Part shown: positions 41,628 to 51,389 of the stretch, one piece after another
Position numbering within the stretch: position 1 is the stretch's first letter
How the letters are laid out: every line of letters starts with the position of its first letter
Assembly: GCF_007747995.1 (NCBI RefSeq)
Contig: NZ_CP036276.1
Span: forward strand, 3,835,001-3,899,000
Length of the DNA: 64,000 nucleotides
Direction: 5' to 3'
Origin: Symmachiella dynata
GTDB lineage: Bacteria > Planctomycetota > Planctomycetia > Planctomycetales > Planctomycetaceae
Translations under genes and position numbers: made by a program
The notes under the pieces: generated by a model
The model's input: only the letters and a program-made list of their open reading frames with translations
Database searches by the model: none
Told to the model about the DNA's origin: nothing

Positions 41628-44600
41628 TTAGGAATCGTTCTCACCATGAGGTGCGACGTCCGCAGTGAGTCGAAAATCTCCAAGAATCGCGTAAAGACAC
41701 GGGATCACCAACAAGACCAATACCGTGGATGCCAGCAAGCCAAAGGCGATGCTGGCCGCCAGCGGGATCAACACCTGCGCCTGCAGGCTGCGTTCGAATA
41801 GCAGCGGAAGCAAGCCGGCGATCGTCGTCAAAGACGTGATCACAATTGCCCGAAAGCGTTGCCGGCTCGCCTGTCCTGCCGCCTCGACGATGTCGGCGCC
41901 TTCTTCACGGCGCATTTTTAAAAATAGAACCAGTAGAATCGAATCGTTGACGACGATCCCTGACAAGGAAATGAAACCTAAGCCACTGGGCATACTTAAG
42001 TCGATACCCATTAGCCAATGCCCCCAAATCACACCAATCAATGCAAACGGGATCGCCGTCATCACAATCAGTGGTTCGGTGTAACTACGAAACTGAAAAC
42101 TCAACAGTACAAACACGCCAATTACGCCGATAATCATGGCTGCCATCATTGAATTTAGAGTGGTGGCCGATTGTTCGACCTCTCCAGAAAATGAAACTTC
42201 GATGTCCGGAAATGTTTCATGGAACCCTGGCAAATAATCGCGTTCGATTTGATTGAACAATTGTGCTGTATTGACCAGTCGTTGATCGACGTCTCCCAGC
42301 AGGGTCACCGTGCGGCGGCTGTCGACCCGCCCAATTTTCGACCAACCGCGGGTGCGGTCGGCAATCGCAATTGATCCGAGCGGCACCAGTTTGCCACCAG
42401 GGATGGCGAAATGGAAATACTCCATGTCGGCGATGCTGTTTTGGTCTTCTGGGCGTAGTCGCACGTCAACTTCGTAGGCCTCACGACCGATTTGGATCTC
42501 ATCAGCCGTCACTCCGTAAAATCCAGCCCGAACCTGTCGGGCGACAGTGGCGGCGTCCAAGCCCAACCCAGTGGTTCCCTCACGGAGGCGAATGCGGACT
42601 TCCGGTTTACCGCGACGAAGATCGTCGGTGAGATTTAATACGCCGTCAAAACGTGCTAGCCAAGAGTGAAACTGCGTCGCCGCCACATCTAATTGTTCAA
42701 GATCGTCCCCTTGTAAACGAATTTCAATGGCGCGGCCTTCGGGGCCGATTATGGGTTCAGCAAAGTTCATCATGTCGACGTCAGTCGGCCGCACGAGTTT
42801 TTCCCGCCAGGATTCGACAATCTCATCGATGCGCCCGTCGCGAATCTCGGCCTCAAGAAGATTGACCGAGACTGTGGCGACGTGCGGACCGGTCTCAAAG
42901 GCGTCAATGTTTTTGTTGAATTGTACGTAGACCGACTTGATCAGGTCTTGTTCACCGAATTGTCGTGATTTGAACTCGCGATTCACATCGACTAGTGCGT
43001 CGGTAAGTTGTTGAACAACCTCTTCCGTCCGTTCAAGCGGGGTGCCCTGCGACATCATCAGCCGCGCGTCGATGACGTCCCCATCGAGGTCTGGAAACGC
43101 CTGGAATTTAACAATCCCTCCAGCGAACATTGACAGTGTGCCGATCAACATGGCGATCACACAGCCGACCCATAAATACCGCCACCGCAATAGTACGTCG
43201 ATGGCGCTGCCCAAAACGCGTTCACGGCAGATGTCGATCATGCGGTCGATCAATCGCCTGACGGCGTTATCATCTCTGCTGTTCTTGTCCGTCAGAGAAT
43301 GCGCCAAGTGCGATGGCAAGATCAAAAATGCTTCTACCAAACTTACAGCCAACACGAGGATCAAAATGATCGGCATCACCCGCAGGACTTTGCCGATGTT
43401 TCCACTAATCGTCACTAACGGCCCTAGGACGCAGACGGTTGTGATGAAAGAGGAAAACACGCCTGCCTTGACTTCATTAACGCCGTCGATTGCGGCTTGA
43501 GTTGCTGGTTTTCCGCGGGCGGAATGTGTGGCAATATTTTCGGCGATCACGATGCCATCGTCCATCAACAAACCCAATGCCATGAGGATACCAATCATCG
43601 TGATCATGTTAATCGTCATTCCAATTTGCTCGGCGAACCACAGCGCGCCCAGAAACGAGACGGGCAGGCTCATGACTACCCAAAACGATAACCGCACGTT
43701 GAAGAATAGCCACATGGCCAAGAAAACGAGCAGTCCTCCTTGCCAGGCGTTCTTAATAATCAAATTCAGCCTGCTGTTGACGAGGGTCGACATGTCCTGG
43801 GTGACATCAATGGTCATCTGTGGATGCCGGATGCGCTCATTCTCGACGATTGATTTAACGACATTTGCCACGTGGATCGTGTCCTCAGTCTTCGTCTTCT
43901 CGACCACCAAAATTCCCGCCCGGCGGCCATCGACGAGCACCTTGTCCTCTTCGAGTTCAAAGGTATCGGTGATGGTGCCAAGATCCCCCAACCGAATTTC
44001 GCCGCCCCCATGGCTACCGACGATCACAAGCGTTTCTAATTCTGAGGGTGAGCGGCGTTCCTCGACAAAACGGACAAGAATTTCGTGTTCGCCGGTTTCG
44101 ATGGCACCGGCCGGTAAGTCGACGTTTTGGCGGCCAACGACATCGGCTACGTCCGCGACGCTGAGGTCGTATTGCATTAGCGCATTGGCGGACAGTTCAA
44201 TCCGCAGTTGATTGTCCGAAAACCCTCGGATATTAACGGTAGACACCAGAGGATCTCGCTGCAGTCGCTCCTTGAGGTCTTCGCAGTACGCCTTCAAATC
44301 TCGCGGCGATATGGGGCCGCTCACAATCAGCGATAGTACCAACTCCGTGGTTCCGAGCCGTTTGATCACTGGATCTTCGACGTCGTCGGGGAAGTCATCG
44401 ATGGCAGCGATTTCTGTTTCAATGTCGTCCTTAAATACCGCGAATTCGCCGCTGTCGACCATCTCGACCGTGATAATAGCGATGTTTTCCCGCGCTTCGG
44501 AGCGAATTTCCTTGACGTACTTGATGCCATCTAGGGCGTCCTCGACGCGTCGGCAGACGACGTCTTCCACTTCCTGGGCCGTTGCTCCGGGATACGGGAC

Positions 44601-44738
44601 ACGAATCTCCACTTCAGGGACAGTGAAATCCGGAAACGTCTCGCGGCGCAGAGTTCCCGCCGTCATGATGCCGATCACCAGGAAAACCAGCATCAACAGA
44701 TTGGCAGCCGTAGGGTGCGTGGCGAAGAAGCGAATCAT
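41628..44738 (-). CDS. RND efflux pump permease (HAE1/AcrB-like)
   Basis: A 1036-residue inner-membrane transporter with the RND pattern of one helix, a large periplasmic domain, six helices, a second domain and five or more helices. The N-terminus MIRFFATHPTAANLLML, the periplasmic YPGATAQEVEDVV, and the TM4 acidic pair in GLLMDDGIVIAENI, needed for proton relay, are present. The start overlaps the stop of the adaptor gene by ATGA, so the two are coupled. There is no outer-membrane factor in this operon. It should export hydrophobic compounds; the substrate cannot be deduced. Confidence 0.95.
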   Translation of the reverse strand: MIRFFATHPTAANLLMLVFLVIGIMTAGTLRRETFPDFTVPEVEIRVPYPGATAQEVEDVVCRRVEDALDGIKYVKEIRSEARENIAIITVEMVDSGEFAVFKDDIETEIAAIDDFPDDVEDPVIKRLGTTELVLSLIVSGPISPRDLKAYCEDLKERLQRDPLVSTVNIRGFSDNQLRIELSANALMQYDLSVADVADVVGRQNVDLPAGAIETGEHEILVRFVEERRSPSELETLVIVGSHGGGEIRLGDLGTITDTFELEEDKVLVDGRRAGILVVEKTKTEDTIHVANVVKSIVENERIRHPQMTIDVTQDMSTLVNSRLNLIIKNAWQGGLLVFLAMWLFFNVRLSFWVVMSLPVSFLGALWFAEQIGMTINMITMIGILMALGLLMDDGIVIAENIATHSARGKPATQAAIDGVNEVKAGVFSSFITTVCVLGPLVTISGNIGKVLRVMPIILILVLAVSLVEAFLILPSHLAHSLTDKNSRDDNAVRRLIDRMIDICRERVLGSAIDVLLRWRYLWVGCVIAMLIGTLSMFAGGIVKFQAFPDLDGDVIDARLMMSQGTPLERTEEVVQQLTDALVDVNREFKSRQFGEQDLIKSVYVQFNKNIDAFETGPHVATVSVNLLEAEIRDGRIDEIVESWREKLVRPTDVDMMNFAEPIIGPEGRAIEIRLQGDDLEQLDVAATQFHSWLARFDGVLNLTDDLRRGKPEVRIRLREGTTGLGLDAATVARQVRAGFYGVTADEIQIGREAYEVDVRLRPEDQNSIADMEYFHFAIPGGKLVPLGSIAIADRTRGWSKIGRVDSRRTVTLLGDVDQRLVNTAQLFNQIERDYLPGFHETFPDIEVSFSGEVEQSATTLNSMMAAMIIGVIGVFVLLSFQFRSYTEPLIVMTAIPFALIGVIWGHWLMGIDLSMPSGLGFISLSGIVVNDSILLVLFLKMRREEGADIVEAAGQASRQRFRAIVITSLTTIAGLLPLLFERSLQAQVLIPLAASIAFGLLASTVLVLLVIPCLYAILGDFRLTADVAPHGENDS

Positions 44739-46114
44739 TTGACGCTCCCTTTGCCTGTTGCCTGCGCTATGATTTCGTTCAGTAAGACATCGTCTTCAAC
44801 CGGATCGACTAGCATCCCCAGAATTGCGGGTGTTGGATCCGAGACGACGACAATCTCTCCGGCGTGAAGTCCCGTATTGATGCACACAAAATCGCCCTGA
44901 AGAAAATCGACATCGATGGTCCTTCGCTGCAAACGGCCCTCACCATTGATGATATACACCGCGCCTTCATGCATGGCGCTGCGAGGTATCACAACTTTGC
45001 CCACGCGCGGTTTGGACCACAGTTCGACTTCACAAAACATGCCTTTGACCAACGGCGGGCGTTTACCGGGAATCACTTTCTTATAGGGATCGTCGACTGC
45101 TACCACGACAGCGACACTCCGCGTAGTAGGATCGATCTGTTCGCGGATGCCGGTCACGCGAGCCTCCCAATCGATGGTCAGGTCTCCCGCACGCACGCGC
45201 ACCGCCGCCTTAATGCCGAACAATTTGGCGAGTTTCTCCATGCTGACGCTCAAGGGCGCGATCGGCGCCGCGTTGGCGCCCATCAACTTGCGGGCTTGAT
45301 CCATGGGAACCTGCGCCTCGACTTCTGTGATTGCCGTGCTATAAGCCTCGAAGAGGACTTCGCCGCGAACGAGAAACTGCCCTGCTTGAATGTCGACGTC
45401 CGCCAAGCGGCAACTAAACGGTGCTTTGATAACGCATTTTGAAATGTCGATCTCGGCCTGTTTCAGACTCGACTGTTTAACCGCCAACTCCGCATTGTGG
45501 GCCTGCAACTTAGAGGGGAGCAAGTTCAGGAGATTGCGCTGTGATTGCACACTTTGCCGTTGCGCCAAAACTTCGCGTTCCTTGGCATCCACGTCGGCAG
45601 GGGGGATGGCGTTCGTTTGCGAAAGTTGGCGGAGCCGGCGCAACTCCTGTTCTGCCAGTGCCAATGCGGCATCCTCGATTGTCAACGATGCTCGGTAATT
45701 GGCTTCGTTCGTCTCCAACTCCGACAGTTGCGCCTTGACGCGGTCGATGTCTGCTTTGAGTTGGGCTGCTACCAACTCCAGTTCGTGCGGGTCAATCTTG
45801 AGCAGCGTTAGCCCTTTGGCAACAAGGCTCCCTGCTTTCAGGTGGGGATTTGTTTCGATGACACGTCCCTGCACCTCGGCGATGGCCTTCCAGGTGCGGC
45901 CCGGTTCGGCCGTACCATAGCCCCACACACGGGGCACCACATCGACTTGGGGGGCCGGAATCACCCGCAGCGTCCGCGAGACTTCGATGACCGGGTTGTG
46001 CTTAAGCTGTGTCCGTCCTGCAACCATATATATAGCGACGCCCACACCAAGAATTAGAGGTGGAAAGATGAGCCATTTGCGGAGCGGCCGTGCCGCCCCT
46101 GGGTGGTCAGTCAT
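44735..46114 (-). CDS. RND efflux periplasmic adaptor protein
   Basis: A 459-residue membrane-fusion protein from ATG 46114 (AGGGAT upstream); an ATG at 46168 would add 18 polar residues. It has an N-terminal membrane helix (about residues 12-32 from this start). A lipoyl half (GRVIETNPHLKAGSLVAKG), a coiled-coil hairpin of about 110 residues (LAEQELRRLRQLSQTNAIP), the second lipoyl half (CVIKAPFSCRLADVDIQAGQFL), beta-barrel and membrane-proximal domains follow. It is cotranscribed with the permease. The outer-membrane exit must come from elsewhere, for example the NodT-type factor at 4467-6059. Confidence 0.92.
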   Translation of the reverse strand: MTDHPGAARPLRKWLIFPPLILGVGVAIYMVAGRTQLKHNPVIEVSRTLRVIPAPQVDVVPRVWGYGTAEPGRTWKAIAEVQGRVIETNPHLKAGSLVAKGLTLLKIDPHELELVAAQLKADIDRVKAQLSELETNEANYRASLTIEDAALALAEQELRRLRQLSQTNAIPPADVDAKEREVLAQRQSVQSQRNLLNLLPSKLQAHNAELAVKQSSLKQAEIDISKCVIKAPFSCRLADVDIQAGQFLVRGEVLFEAYSTAITEVEAQVPMDQARKLMGANAAPIAPLSVSMEKLAKLFGIKAAVRVRAGDLTIDWEARVTGIREQIDPTTRSVAVVVAVDDPYKKVIPGKRPPLVKGMFCEVELWSKPRVGKVVIPRSAMHEGAVYIINGEGRLQRRTIDVDFLQGDFVCINTGLHAGEIVVVSDPTPAILGMLVDPVEDDVLLNEIIAQATGKGSVK

Positions 46115-46477
46115 GGTCAGATCCCTGTCTGGAGACTTTGAGATTTTGTCGTGCGCTCGTTTGCTCATTGAGGCACTGGCTCAATTACGGTCGATTGTAA
46201 GCAGAGAATCCGCGCGAAATCAGCAAGTTTTTCAAAAACCTGCGGATTTGTACGATCATTGATTTTTTCCCACGATGCCGTTCGTCCGTCGACTTCCTGT
46301 CATTGAAGCACGGCTGGCGGATCCCAAATGCGGTTCGCCCGGCCATGTTTCGTATGCGTTTCCTCATTCTGCAGATCCCGGTCTGAAGCTCTCGATGAAC
46401 AAGAAACCTCTGACGCGTTTCACTTAGCATTCCCCCAATAGGTGATCTTACCATTGGGTTGGTTTTGAGAAGGGGAT
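46115..46477. other. Gap upstream of the RND operon
   Basis: It holds the presumed promoter of the RND operon. Minus-strand frames here (for example one reading RFLVHRELQTGICRMRKRI) look like chance. No operator or terminator was identified. Confidence 0.4.
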
Positions 46478-46750
46478 TTAGGGTATCCCCAATGATGTCC
46501 GCCACTCCGGTGATGACCGCCGCCAATCTCCATGGAAATAATCGACAACCAACGCCAGTCCTTCCTCCAACTCCGCCGAGACATCGCCCATCTCCTCGTG
46601 TCCCAACTGTTGGCAGCATGGATAATCGATCAGTATTTCGATGTGGCCCCGACGAAACGTGGCACGAGGACATCCGTAAAGTTCGCTACGTCTTTTCCCT
46701 AGATACTTTGAGTCATTCCTGGTCTCTTCATTCGCTTCATAACCCAACAA
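46478..46750 (-). CDS. Small ORF, possible immunity-like protein
   Basis: A 90-residue frame reading RATFRRGHIEILIDYP, GHEEMGDVSAELEEGL and VVDYFHGDWRRSSPEW. The acidic, aromatic composition suits a small soluble protein. The only in-frame start is a TTG at 46750; the frame is open further upstream to a stop (DDEEYELL) without an ATG. It begins 40 bases after the stop of the nuclease-toxin-like pseudogene, where an immunity gene would sit. I do not recognise a family, and it may itself be decayed. Confidence 0.35.
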   Translation of the reverse strand: MLGYEANEETRNDSKYLGKRRSELYGCPRATFRRGHIEILIDYPCCQQLGHEEMGDVSAELEEGLALVVDYFHGDWRRSSPEWRTSLGIP

Positions 46751-46789
46751 CTCATATTCTTCATCATCACACCTAAAATCCTAGATGCT

Positions 46790-47410
46790 TTAGCCCATTG
46801 CTTTTCTTGTCTTTCGTTTCCCACTCTTCCCAAGCAGTCTTTTCGAAGGTCCAGACTTGGAAGCAGCGCGCAGTTCGTCGTTATCCAAAAGATTCGACGC
46901 GCCCGAACGGTTCGCCCGATGGAAGTCGAGGCTGGCGACCATTGTCAGTAGCGGATCGCGATTGCTGTACGCATTTCGGATTTGCTGCTTTTGCCATGTA
47001 TCGACACCTTTGTATTTCTTGCCAACTTCCACGTACCAATGCTTGATCCAATCATGGTTCATCTGGTCGCCGTACTTTGCTCCCTCGGAGAACTTACTCG
47101 ATCCTCCCTTTGCTTCAAACATGCCAAAGATGTCTAGGCTGCTGTTCTTGCCCCAAAAGTCAGGGCCGTTGTTTTACCGCTTCCAACTTAATTTCCAGTC
47201 TTCAAAGCCCAAGGTCTGCGCGATCATTCGCAGGCCGTCTTCGCCGATAATTTCCGTAACTATGTTAGTCTTCGTCAACACGCCAGCGGCGGCACTTCCA
47301 AGTTCATAAACGGATCGCAGAGCCATCGCAACTCGGTTTCGCGATCGAACTCGCCGACGTCGGTGATCGTTCCCGTCGTCTTCATCTTCCTCCACAGAGA
47401 ACCCTATCAT
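46790..47410 (-). pseudogene. PD-(D/E)XK nuclease-like toxin fragment with in-frame stop
   Basis: One frame runs from 47410 to 46790 with a single TAA at plus 47174-47176. After the stop it continues NNGPDFWGKNSSLDIFG, then MFEAKGGSSKFSEGAKYGDQ, then WIKHWYVEVGKKYKG. GPD followed about 13 residues later by EAK is the signature spacing of restriction-endonuclease-fold nucleases, as in polymorphic-toxin C-terminal domains. Upstream of the stop it reads EIIGEDGLRMIAQTLGFEDW; further upstream a different frame (MKTTGTITDVGEFDRE) looks more coding, suggesting a frameshift near 47290. It is probably inactive. 47411-47473 is unassigned. Confidence 0.5.
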
Positions 47411-47473
47411 GGACCTAAATATGCGCGAGGTTACTGGCCGGAACTGGCCGCGTTGATTGAAATGCTTCGACGT

Positions 47474-48060
47474 CGCGGTTCAAAAACAATGATGAGCCTA
47501 AGCTGAACCTGCAATGGATATTTGCTTGAATCAGACTTTGAAAAACTGATGGCGAAAATAACCTACCGATGATCGATTGATAACACAATTCGTGAGCTTG
47601 TCTCCGCCGGTGCGCAACGGCAGCGCCGGCAGTGCGGCTTCGGATGGTCGAAAGCTCATGCAGCGCGCTCGTACCACTTGATCAATCCGCCGAGACGTTC
47701 ATAGCGAACGATCTCATCGAGTACGATCGTCTCATTTTCCGGCGGTGGGTCGGTGCACGGGGGTGTCAGGAAATATCGCGAAGAATGCGCACGATCGTCG
47801 TTGAAATATTGGACATATTCACGGACGAGGTCGTTCAGATGCTGTTCGCCAAACACCAGGAAATAGTCCAAGCTTTCTTGCTTGATACTTTGAATCACTC
47901 GCTTGCAGCGCGAATTCAGGTTCGGGCTCTCCACGGTTAGGACCTTAACCTTCACCCCTTCGGCTTTGAGCACATCGTCGAAATGTGCGGTGAATTTTGT
48001 ATCGCGATCGCGCATCAGGTAGGCCGGCTTTTTGTCGCCATCCGAGGTGTGCATCAAAAG
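47474..48060 (-). mobile_element. Transposon relic, copy J
   Basis: Outer end GCGGTTCAAAAACAATGATG at 47474, a spacer shared with inverted copy K, then an unusually well-kept C-terminal half of the transposase (separate entry). The right edge is replaced by copy 3 of the 125-bp repeat at about 48060. Confidence 0.75.
47656..48060 (-). pseudogene. C-terminal half of a DDE transposase (copy J)
   Basis: An open frame of about 135 codons: YLMRDRDTKFTAHFDDVL (second catalytic Asp), SPNLNSRCKRVIQSIKQE, FLVFGEQHLNDLVREYV, ending GGLIKWYERAA. The residue that is Glu in copy B (CERVIQ) is Lys here (CKRVIQ), so even the surviving catalytic triad is broken. The N-terminal HTH and first Asp are gone. 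Upstream the frame runs into unrelated repeat sequence. Confidence 0.8.
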
Positions 48061-48190
48061 TCCCTCGCCTGCCCTGCCCCGCTCTCGCCATAGGGTGCGT
48101 TCGCTTTTATTTGTTACGGCGGTTAACAGCCACGATTTCGCTTTGTCCAAAGAGCTGTTTGGATCGAAGAGGGTTTTGAATGGGGGGCGA
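48060..48190. repeat. 125-bp repeat, copy 3 (diverged)
   Basis: It shares CCTGCCCTGCCCCGCTCTC, GGCGGTTAACAG and GAAGAGGGTTTTGAA with the copies at 14735 and 21010. The palindrome has decayed to CGCTTTGTCCAAAGAGC. It lies 23 bases beyond the stop of the HD/kinase gene and may form its transcript end. Confidence 0.65.
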
Positions 48191-48213
48191 CAAGGCAAAA
48201 TGACGCCCGTCAT

Positions 48214-49335
48214 TTAATAGTCGTTTCCTTCGCTCAGAATCAGACCGTGACACTCCATCCACGTCGGCGGCTCGCATTTTTCGGCCAGTTTGCGGATCAC
48301 CGGCTCGGGAACAGCGTTGCTGCGAGCATTGTTCTGGTGCAGCAGTTTTTCAAATGGCGGTTCGAGGTAAACGATCTCGATGCGGGCGTGGTAGTCGGCG
48401 AATAGGTTGATCCACCGTCCACGGGTTTGCCGCATTGTGTTGGTGGCGTTGAAGGCAAACGGAGTTCCCGCTCGAAGAAACTCTCGACAACGCTCTTTGG
48501 CAAGTTGGGCGACATTTCCCTGGTCGTCGGTTGGTTCAACATCGAGTTCGCTACGAATGTCGTCCAATGACACAACGGGAAGATCACTACGTTGTTGTCG
48601 TAGCCATGTGTCCTTTCCACTGCCGGGTAGTCCGGACATGAGGGTCACGTGGCCGGAGTACTCCTCATGTGGGGCATAATGCAGGTTCGGCGTGTCCTGG
48701 CGAAAGAAGGTGAAGCGTGCGTGGTCCGTGGCAAACGGGTATGGCTGGTCAAAGCAATCGGCGTCTTCTGCCATTAACTTCCAGATGTGCAGGTTTTCTT
48801 CCGGGCGGGACATCGAATCGGTATCCCGACCACGGGTGTCTGCCAAGGCGAACAAATACAACAATTGGTTACTGACTAAGCAGGAGAGACGCACCACTTC
48901 ATGGGTTGGCTCGTCCCGTTCAAGCAGAAATGCGGGGCGACCGTGATAACGGACCAGCCGGGCGATCTCTTCACGAGTTGTTAAATCGCAACCGAGTTCA
49001 CGCAGGACCGTACGGGCAACATGCTCGCCTTTGACGGCGTGTTTCGGCGAACGGACTCGTCCCGTCCCGGATTCGACTTCGGTCGTCAGCGGCTTGGCGA
49101 CATCGTGAAATAAAGCCGTGAAGGTAAGTACGGTTCGCTCATGTGCAGAGAGCGATGGCCATTCATCAAGTTCATGGAGTTGCCGGAGCACCAATTTTGT
49201 GTGTGTCCAGACATCTCCTTCGGCGTGCCACTGGACATCCTGGGCGCAATCTGCCATCGCCTGACACCACGGCTGAGATTCCGCCCAATCCGTGAGGTCC
49301 TCCAGTGATGCTTGTTTGAGTTGCTCCCAGTTCAT
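48214..49335 (-). CDS. HD-domain/polynucleotide kinase fusion (RNA repair)
   Basis: A 373-residue, two-domain protein. Residues about 40-180 form an HD phosphohydrolase domain: His45 region, FHDVAKP with His77-Asp78, and YHGRPAF. Residues about 228-365 form a P-loop kinase with GLPGSGKD (235-242), VVSLDDIR and [10 protein letters not shown], as in T4 Pnk-type 5'-OH polynucleotide kinases. The HD part could remove 2',3'-cyclic phosphate or 3'-phosphate, the kinase part could phosphorylate the 5'-OH: together they heal both ends of a cleaved RNA. The start overlaps the RNA ligase stop by ATGA. HD-Pnk fusions are known partners of RNA ligases. Confidence 0.88.
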   Translation of the reverse strand: MNWEQLKQASLEDLTDWAESQPWCQAMADCAQDVQWHAEGDVWTHTKLVLRQLHELDEWPSLSAHERTVLTFTALFHDVAKPLTTEVESGTGRVRSPKHAVKGEHVARTVLRELGCDLTTREEIARLVRYHGRPAFLLERDEPTHEVVRLSCLVSNQLLYLFALADTRGRDTDSMSRPEENLHIWKLMAEDADCFDQPYPFATDHARFTFFRQDTPNLHYAPHEEYSGHVTLMSGLPGSGKDTWLRQQRSDLPVVSLDDIRSELDVEPTDDQGNVAQLAKERCREFLRAGTPFAFNATNTMRQTRGRWINLFADYHARIEIVYLEPPFEKLLHQNNARSNAVPEPVIRKLAEKCEPPTWMECHGLILSEGNDY

Positions 49336-50072
49336 GACCAGATGTCCATGCCGTCTGCCAATAGGTTTGGCACCATTTGCTGATGCTGCCAGTGGGTGCT
49401 TTGTTTGATCTTCTCAACAAACTCCGGGCGCACAAATTTCGCCCGCCCGGTGACAATTCCGTCAGCCTCGATTCGCAGGTACAACCCTTCCATCAGATTG
49501 TCCGTTTGCTTGGTGATGGGATTGTCGAAGCGGCTGTCGAAATGCGACGGGGCAATCAGATGCTCCAACTCCTCACGGTCAACGGTGCCGGCGTGCAGGA
49601 CCGGGACCGTCTCAATGCCGGTACCCTCCAACAAGGTCAGCCGCTGCTCCAAATCAAGAAACGCCTGCCGCCCCTTGTCGTAAATGTCGAATTCGAAGAA
49701 ATAGTGCGTGAGACTCCGGTAATGAATCGAATGCCGAGCGTAGACCCATTCTCCGAAGAGAATGTGGCGATTCTCCAACTTTTTCTCCAGCACATGCCGC
49801 TTCACTGCCGCCCACTGTTTGAAGAGATCGTACTGCGGGTGCATCCCTTCGGTGATGAGATGCCCCCGGCATTGTAACACCAATTCACCAGCATCAGAGA
49901 AGTGAATGCCGACATTGGTGCCGTCGATCTTCTCTTCGACAATGAGCGTTTTATTCGAAACAAACGCCTGCGATTCCGCTTCGCCGAGATGCTTGTCGTC
50001 ATCTGTTCCCGTTGACCCAAACAGGTGCGGAGTGCGAGGGTACTTGGTGAATTCACCATGCGACCTACCCAT
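49332..50072 (-). CDS. RNA ligase (Rnl family)
   Basis: A 246-residue nucleotidyltransferase. Motif I is [11 protein letters not shown] with the adenylated lysine at Lys48. Then come LQCRGHLI, the motif III-like FGEWVYARH, motif [10 protein letters not shown] and motif [11 protein letters not shown]. There is no C-terminal accessory domain beyond about 30 residues, so it is a minimal RNA ligase. It should seal 5'-phosphate and 3'-OH RNA ends made ready by the HD-kinase. AAAGGAG precedes the ATG. Start and stop overlap with the Thg1-like gene (TGATG) and with the HD-kinase gene (ATGA), showing tight coupling. Confidence 0.92.
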   Translation of the reverse strand: MGRSHGEFTKYPRTPHLFGSTGTDDDKHLGEAESQAFVSNKTLIVEEKIDGTNVGIHFSDAGELVLQCRGHLITEGMHPQYDLFKQWAAVKRHVLEKKLENRHILFGEWVYARHSIHYRSLTHYFFEFDIYDKGRQAFLDLEQRLTLLEGTGIETVPVLHAGTVDREELEHLIAPSHFDSRFDNPITKQTDNLMEGLYLRIEADGIVTGRAKFVRPEFVEKIKQSTHWQHQQMVPNLLADGMDIWS

Positions 50073-50851
50073 CAGATGGCTCCTTTTGTTTGAGATTGAG
50101 AAATAAGGGATCGAATCAACTGATCGTATTCATTTTTCATCGGCAACTCGAACTCAGTACGAATCCGCCGACGACGTGCCGTGACCTCTTCACCTGTGAC
50201 CGGATTGACTGCAGGCTTATCATACTCTTCCCACAGCAATCCCACTCCACGCTTCTGCCAATTGGGGATGTCGTTGAAGTTGATCCCGTATTGAAATAAC
50301 AGTTCGTTCTTCTGGCTCACCGACAGACCCAACAGTCGCTTCGTGGCTTGCTGCTCGTTTTGGCCGTCTTTGCGCAGAGTCCAATAGCACAAGGAATTCA
50401 ATGCGTTGCGGGCAGCATCTTCGTTCCGCCAGCGGTAGTAATCTACCACCAGTTCCAACGTGGGCAACTGCGAAATCCGGCAATCGAACGATGCAGCTTG
50501 GCCAAGGCGCAGCGAGAATTGGGCGCTGGCTTCACCAGCCAGTGTTGAGTTGTACTTGCGGAGTTTTCGACCAAAGAGCTGTTCAGCCGGATCGAACAAC
50601 AGAGAAATCTCGTCGCTCTCCGTGTAGGCGTACAGCACCCGAAATCCGCACGTCATCAGTGACTCAGTGGTCTGTACCATCAGATCACGGAAGCGCACGT
50701 CAAACGGAGCCTGGAACCGGCAGACCTCTTTTGTAAGCCGAGTGAAGCTGCGACCGTCCAGCCGTGCGACCATGAACATGCTCGGAAGCACGCACAAATC
50801 GGCGCTGGTCTCAAAAACCCGCATCTTCTTGTCAAGATCGTCAAATTTCAT
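50072..50851 (-). CDS. Thg1-like 3'-5' RNA polymerase (TLP)
   Basis: A 259-residue protein from ATG 50851 (GAGGAG upstream). It carries the catalytic signatures of tRNA-His guanylyltransferase: [14 protein letters not shown] with the metal-binding Asp, and [11 protein letters not shown] with the second carboxylate pair. [11 protein letters not shown] stands where eukaryotic Thg1 has its histidine/asparagine motif. Bacterial members are usually not tRNA-His enzymes but repair 5'-truncated tRNAs by adding nucleotides in the 3'-5' direction. Here it sits between an RNA kinase and an RNA ligase, fitting restoration of nucleotides lost from a 5' end before sealing. The start overlaps the kinase stop by 11 bases. 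Confidence 0.9.
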   Translation of the reverse strand: MKFDDLDKKMRVFETSADLCVLPSMFMVARLDGRSFTRLTKEVCRFQAPFDVRFRDLMVQTTESLMTCGFRVLYAYTESDEISLLFDPAEQLFGRKLRKYNSTLAGEASAQFSLRLGQAASFDCRISQLPTLELVVDYYRWRNEDAARNALNSLCYWTLRKDGQNEQQATKRLLGLSVSQKNELLFQYGINFNDIPNWQKRGVGLLWEEYDKPAVNPVTGEEVTARRRRIRTEFELPMKNEYDQLIRSLISQSQTKGAI

Positions 50852-51281
50852 CGTTCCACTCCTCGACGACAAAACCGGATCCTGTCAGTCGGACGTAGTA
50901 CAGCTTGTCGAATCCTTCATCAATTCTCGGTAATTCGAGCTTTTTGGCGGTGGACAGGATTCCCACTTCGGGAATGCTCTCAACTCTGTTCTGATTTCGA
51001 CCAAGGCATTCATCGACCTTCGAGCGAAAGTAGTAACCAGCGACGGAATACTTGGCCTCCTTCGCCGCAGCAATATACTTCCCTCGCTCCTCACGGTTCG
51101 GATTTGTGTTGTCGATGACAAATGGTTGTTGCGTCTCCAGGCAAGCCGCCAAGAACTGTCGTTCCCGGTTGCGAGTATTGAGTAAATCGAGGCTGATTCG
51201 AACGTGCGTCGAGAAGAACCGTTCCTTGTAAAAGGACGATTTTCCAGATGCTTGCAGCCCCATAAATACCACTGCCTCCAT
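50841..51281 (-). CDS. Small P-loop polynucleotide kinase-like ATPase
   Basis: A 146-residue protein from ATG 51281 (GGAG upstream). It begins MEAVVFMGLQASGKSSFYKE with Walker A GLQASGKS. FVIDNTNPNREERGKYI follows, the Walker B/substrate region seen in T4 Pnk-type kinases. There is no phosphatase domain. It is the first gene of the leftward repair genes after a terminator hairpin. Besides the HD-kinase and Pnkp it is the third kinase of the island. It may act on 5'-OH ends or on another small substrate; the family is known only by association. Confidence 0.85.
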   Translation of the reverse strand: MEAVVFMGLQASGKSSFYKERFFSTHVRISLDLLNTRNRERQFLAACLETQQPFVIDNTNPNREERGKYIAAAKEAKYSVAGYYFRSKVDECLGRNQNRVESIPEVGILSTAKKLELPRIDEGFDKLYYVRLTGSGFVVEEWNDEI

Positions 51282-51310
51282 TTGACTCTCCATCCGACTA
51301 TCCCAATACA

Positions 51311-51343
51311 AAAATCCCGCACGGTTGACCTGCACCGTGCGGG
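51311..51343 (-). terminator. Rho-independent terminator between SEC-C gene and RNA-repair kinase
   Basis: Perfect 10-bp arms CCCGCACGGT (51316-51325) and ACCGTGCGGG (51334-51343) around an 8-base loop. On the minus strand it is followed at once by ATTTTTG. It begins 46 bases past the SEC-C stop and ends about 30 bases before the kinase ATG. That leaves little room for a separate promoter, so it may act as an attenuator. Confidence 0.8.
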
Positions 51344-51389
51344 CTTCGGTTGAATTAGTCTTTAAAAGTAGTGGTGCCGGTATACGCCG

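Noticed and set aside
46185-46673. 162-codon minus-strand frame upstream of the RND operon
   Set aside because: Arg-rich, motif-free, crosses the more credible 46478-46750 frame and the promoter region.
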